From Bacteroidales bacterium (lineage in GTDB: Bacteria; Bacteroidota; Bacteroidia; Bacteroidales; UBA932), in NCBI GenBank assembly GCA_017430365.1, contig JAFRNC010000004.1, positions 1 to 64,000 on the forward strand: a stretch of 64,000 bases of DNA, read 5' to 3'. Under the pieces are notes generated by a model, which did not search any database, had not been told where the DNA came from, and saw only the letters and a program-made list of their open reading frames with translations. The translations under genes and the position numbers were made by a program. Positions within the stretch are counted from its first letter, which is position 1. Each line of letters starts with the position of its first letter. This document shows positions 62,937-64,000 of this stretch, in pieces.

Positions 62937-64000
62937 GAGAATAGGGCCTTTCTCCTTCCCCGAGTCCGCGTTTCCTGTCGGGCTTAGGTCCCATGACAAA
63001 CTCGAGAGTACAGCCTTTTTCCAGGTCGGAGTGCGTGATATAGAGCTTGCCGTAAGGTTTGCCGTTGAGTTTCACGCCACGTACATAACGGTTCGTGTCG
63101 CTGACTCCGGGAGCCTTGATCTCGACAGTATTGCCGTTTTCAAGACGCACTTTCATGTAAGGAAGGTACGGAGCGCCCAAGACATACTGGTCGCCGCCGG
63201 GAGCCACCGGATAGAAACCCATGGCGGAGAAGACATACCAGGCGGACATCTGCCCGCAGTCATCGTTGCCTCCAAGGCCGCGTATCTCATTGCGGTACAT
63301 CTTGTTCATTATGGTACGGATCCTGTCCTGCACCTTCCACGGCTGGTCGCTCCAAGCATAGAGATAGGGAACGTGATGACTCGGCTCATTGCCGTGCACA
63401 TAGCCTCCCACCAGGCAGTCTGCAGTGATGTCCTCGTTGTCGGCATAGAACTGTTCAGGAAGTTCCATGGTAAACAGTGTGTCCAGCCTCCCGCGCAAGG
63501 CTTTCCTTCCTCCCATAAGGGACGCAAGGCCGTCAGGATCTTGGGGGACATGGAATGAGAAATTCCAGGAATTGCCCTCTATGAATCCTTCGCCCGATGT
63601 CTGATAGGGATCCAGGTCCTTCTTGAAAGAACCGTCACGGAAACGGGGCGAAGCGAAACCTGCGGCCGGATCGAATGTATTCCGATAATTAAGGGCACGC
63701 TGGCGGAATTCCCGGGCAATGTCATCTCTCCCTGCGTATAGTGCGGCATTGTATATGCTCCAGTCATCGAAGGAATACTCCAGGGTATTGGATGCGGCGG
63801 TGGCATCTCCGTCGAAAGGGGCGTAACCAAGGGAAACGTAATCCTTGACCGAAGGGAAATACTTGCAGTTCGCAGTGGCGACCATAGCCCTGAAGGCTTC
63901 ATCCCTGTCTATGTCAGCCCCTTTCACGATAGCGTCGGCGAGAACGCTGACCGCATGATATCCTGTCATGCACCATCCCTCATTGCCCATAAGGCTCCAA
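62914..64000 (-). CDS. GH92 family alpha-mannosidase, C-terminal part
   Basis: The 5' part lies beyond the window. The visible 360 residues contain the conserved GH92 sequences: GYAPFDGDATAASNTLEYSF, then DDWSIYNAALYAG; GFIEGNSWNFSFHVPQDPDG; VHGNEPSHHVPYLYAW; and GNDDCGQMSAWYVFSAMGFY, with the catalytic Glu/Asp region. Bacteroidota use these calcium-dependent exo-mannosidases on host or yeast mannans. The start codon and signal peptide cannot be seen. Confidence 0.9.
   Translation of the reverse strand, partial: WSLMGNEGWCMTGYHAVSVLADAIVKGADIDRDEAFRAMVATANCKYFPSVKDYVSLGYAPFDGDATAASNTLEYSFDDWSIYNAALYAGRDDIAREFRQRALNYRNTFDPAAGFASPRFRDGSFKKDLDPYQTSGEGFIEGNSWNFSFHVPQDPDGLASLMGGRKALRGRLDTLFTMELPEQFYADNEDITADCLVGGYVHGNEPSHHVPYLYAWSDQPWKVQDRIRTIMNKMYRNEIRGLGGNDDCGQMSAWYVFSAMGFYPVAPGGDQYVLGAPYLPYMKVRLENGNTVEIKAPGVSDTNRYVRGVKLNGKPYGKLYITHSDLEKGCTLEFVMGPKPDRKRGLGEGERPYSLSTVPNL

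Overview
The window looks like a Bacteroidales chromosome. Supporting signs are several promoters of the Bacteroidota type (TTG, about 20 bp, TAnnTTTG), a PotA-to-PotD operon with an outer-membrane barrel, and families typical of that order (tricorn-like S41 protease, M28 and M16 peptidases, GH92 mannosidase, a tryptophanase-family lyase, CstA). A rumen or gut Rikenellaceae-like lineage is possible, but the genus cannot be fixed from the sequence alone.

Positions 1 to about 22,984 are a mosaic, mostly AT-rich accessory island that ends at the 3' end of mnmE. The left part (123-8909) is a six-gene operon whose core is an unknown protein, a metallo-beta-lactamase-fold hydrolase and a trypsin-like protease fused to a STAND/NACHT-type NTPase. 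This resembles AVAST type I (Avs1) anti-phage defence. Two small paralogous proteins and a 263-residue protein follow. The first gene appears 5'-truncated by an IS21-like end. From 9.2 to 11.5 kb there is an AbiH-family protein with an unknown partner. From 11.9 to 13.5 kb there is an HNH endonuclease with an XRE regulator. From 14.2 to 20.7 kb there is a DUF4143-type ATPase followed by a tight four-gene operon: DNA methyltransferase, phosphoribosyltransferase-like protein, ORC/CDC6-like AAA+ ATPase and an unknown protein. This operon is the best candidate here for a poorly described conflict system. A tyrosine integrase and an excisionase-like protein close the island.

The island boundaries are readable. 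The last codons of mnmE (FCIGK-stop) occur again at 9190-9207, with a second tandem variant (FCVGK-stop) at 9171-9188. A 20-bp sequence near the integrase end (22815-22834) is repeated exactly at 9245-9264, and a degenerate copy lies at 11747-11766. This fits at least two elements inserted in tandem at the 3' end of mnmE, the target also used by SGI1-type islands in other phyla.

From 22,985 to 64,000 the DNA is GC-richer, gene-dense core chromosome: mnmE and an AraC regulator; a tryptophanase-family lyase and CstA; RlmD; a run of secreted proteins (carboxypeptidase-regulatory-domain protein, tricorn-like S41, M28); RarA; a MATE transporter; a large secreted protein with a membrane partner; a polyamine ABC operon led by a barrel protein and a possible 36-residue leader peptide; AtoE-like and M1 peptidase; ACP, acyl ligase and a GNAT protein (possibly lipid or ceramide synthesis) with a hemerythrin-LuxR regulator and a thioredoxin lipoprotein; Upp; M16; ThrE-like and YqaA-like membrane proteins; an L,D-transpeptidase; a Nudix hydrolase; and the C-terminal part of a GH92 enzyme cut by the window edge. 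No rRNA, tRNA or CRISPR array was found.
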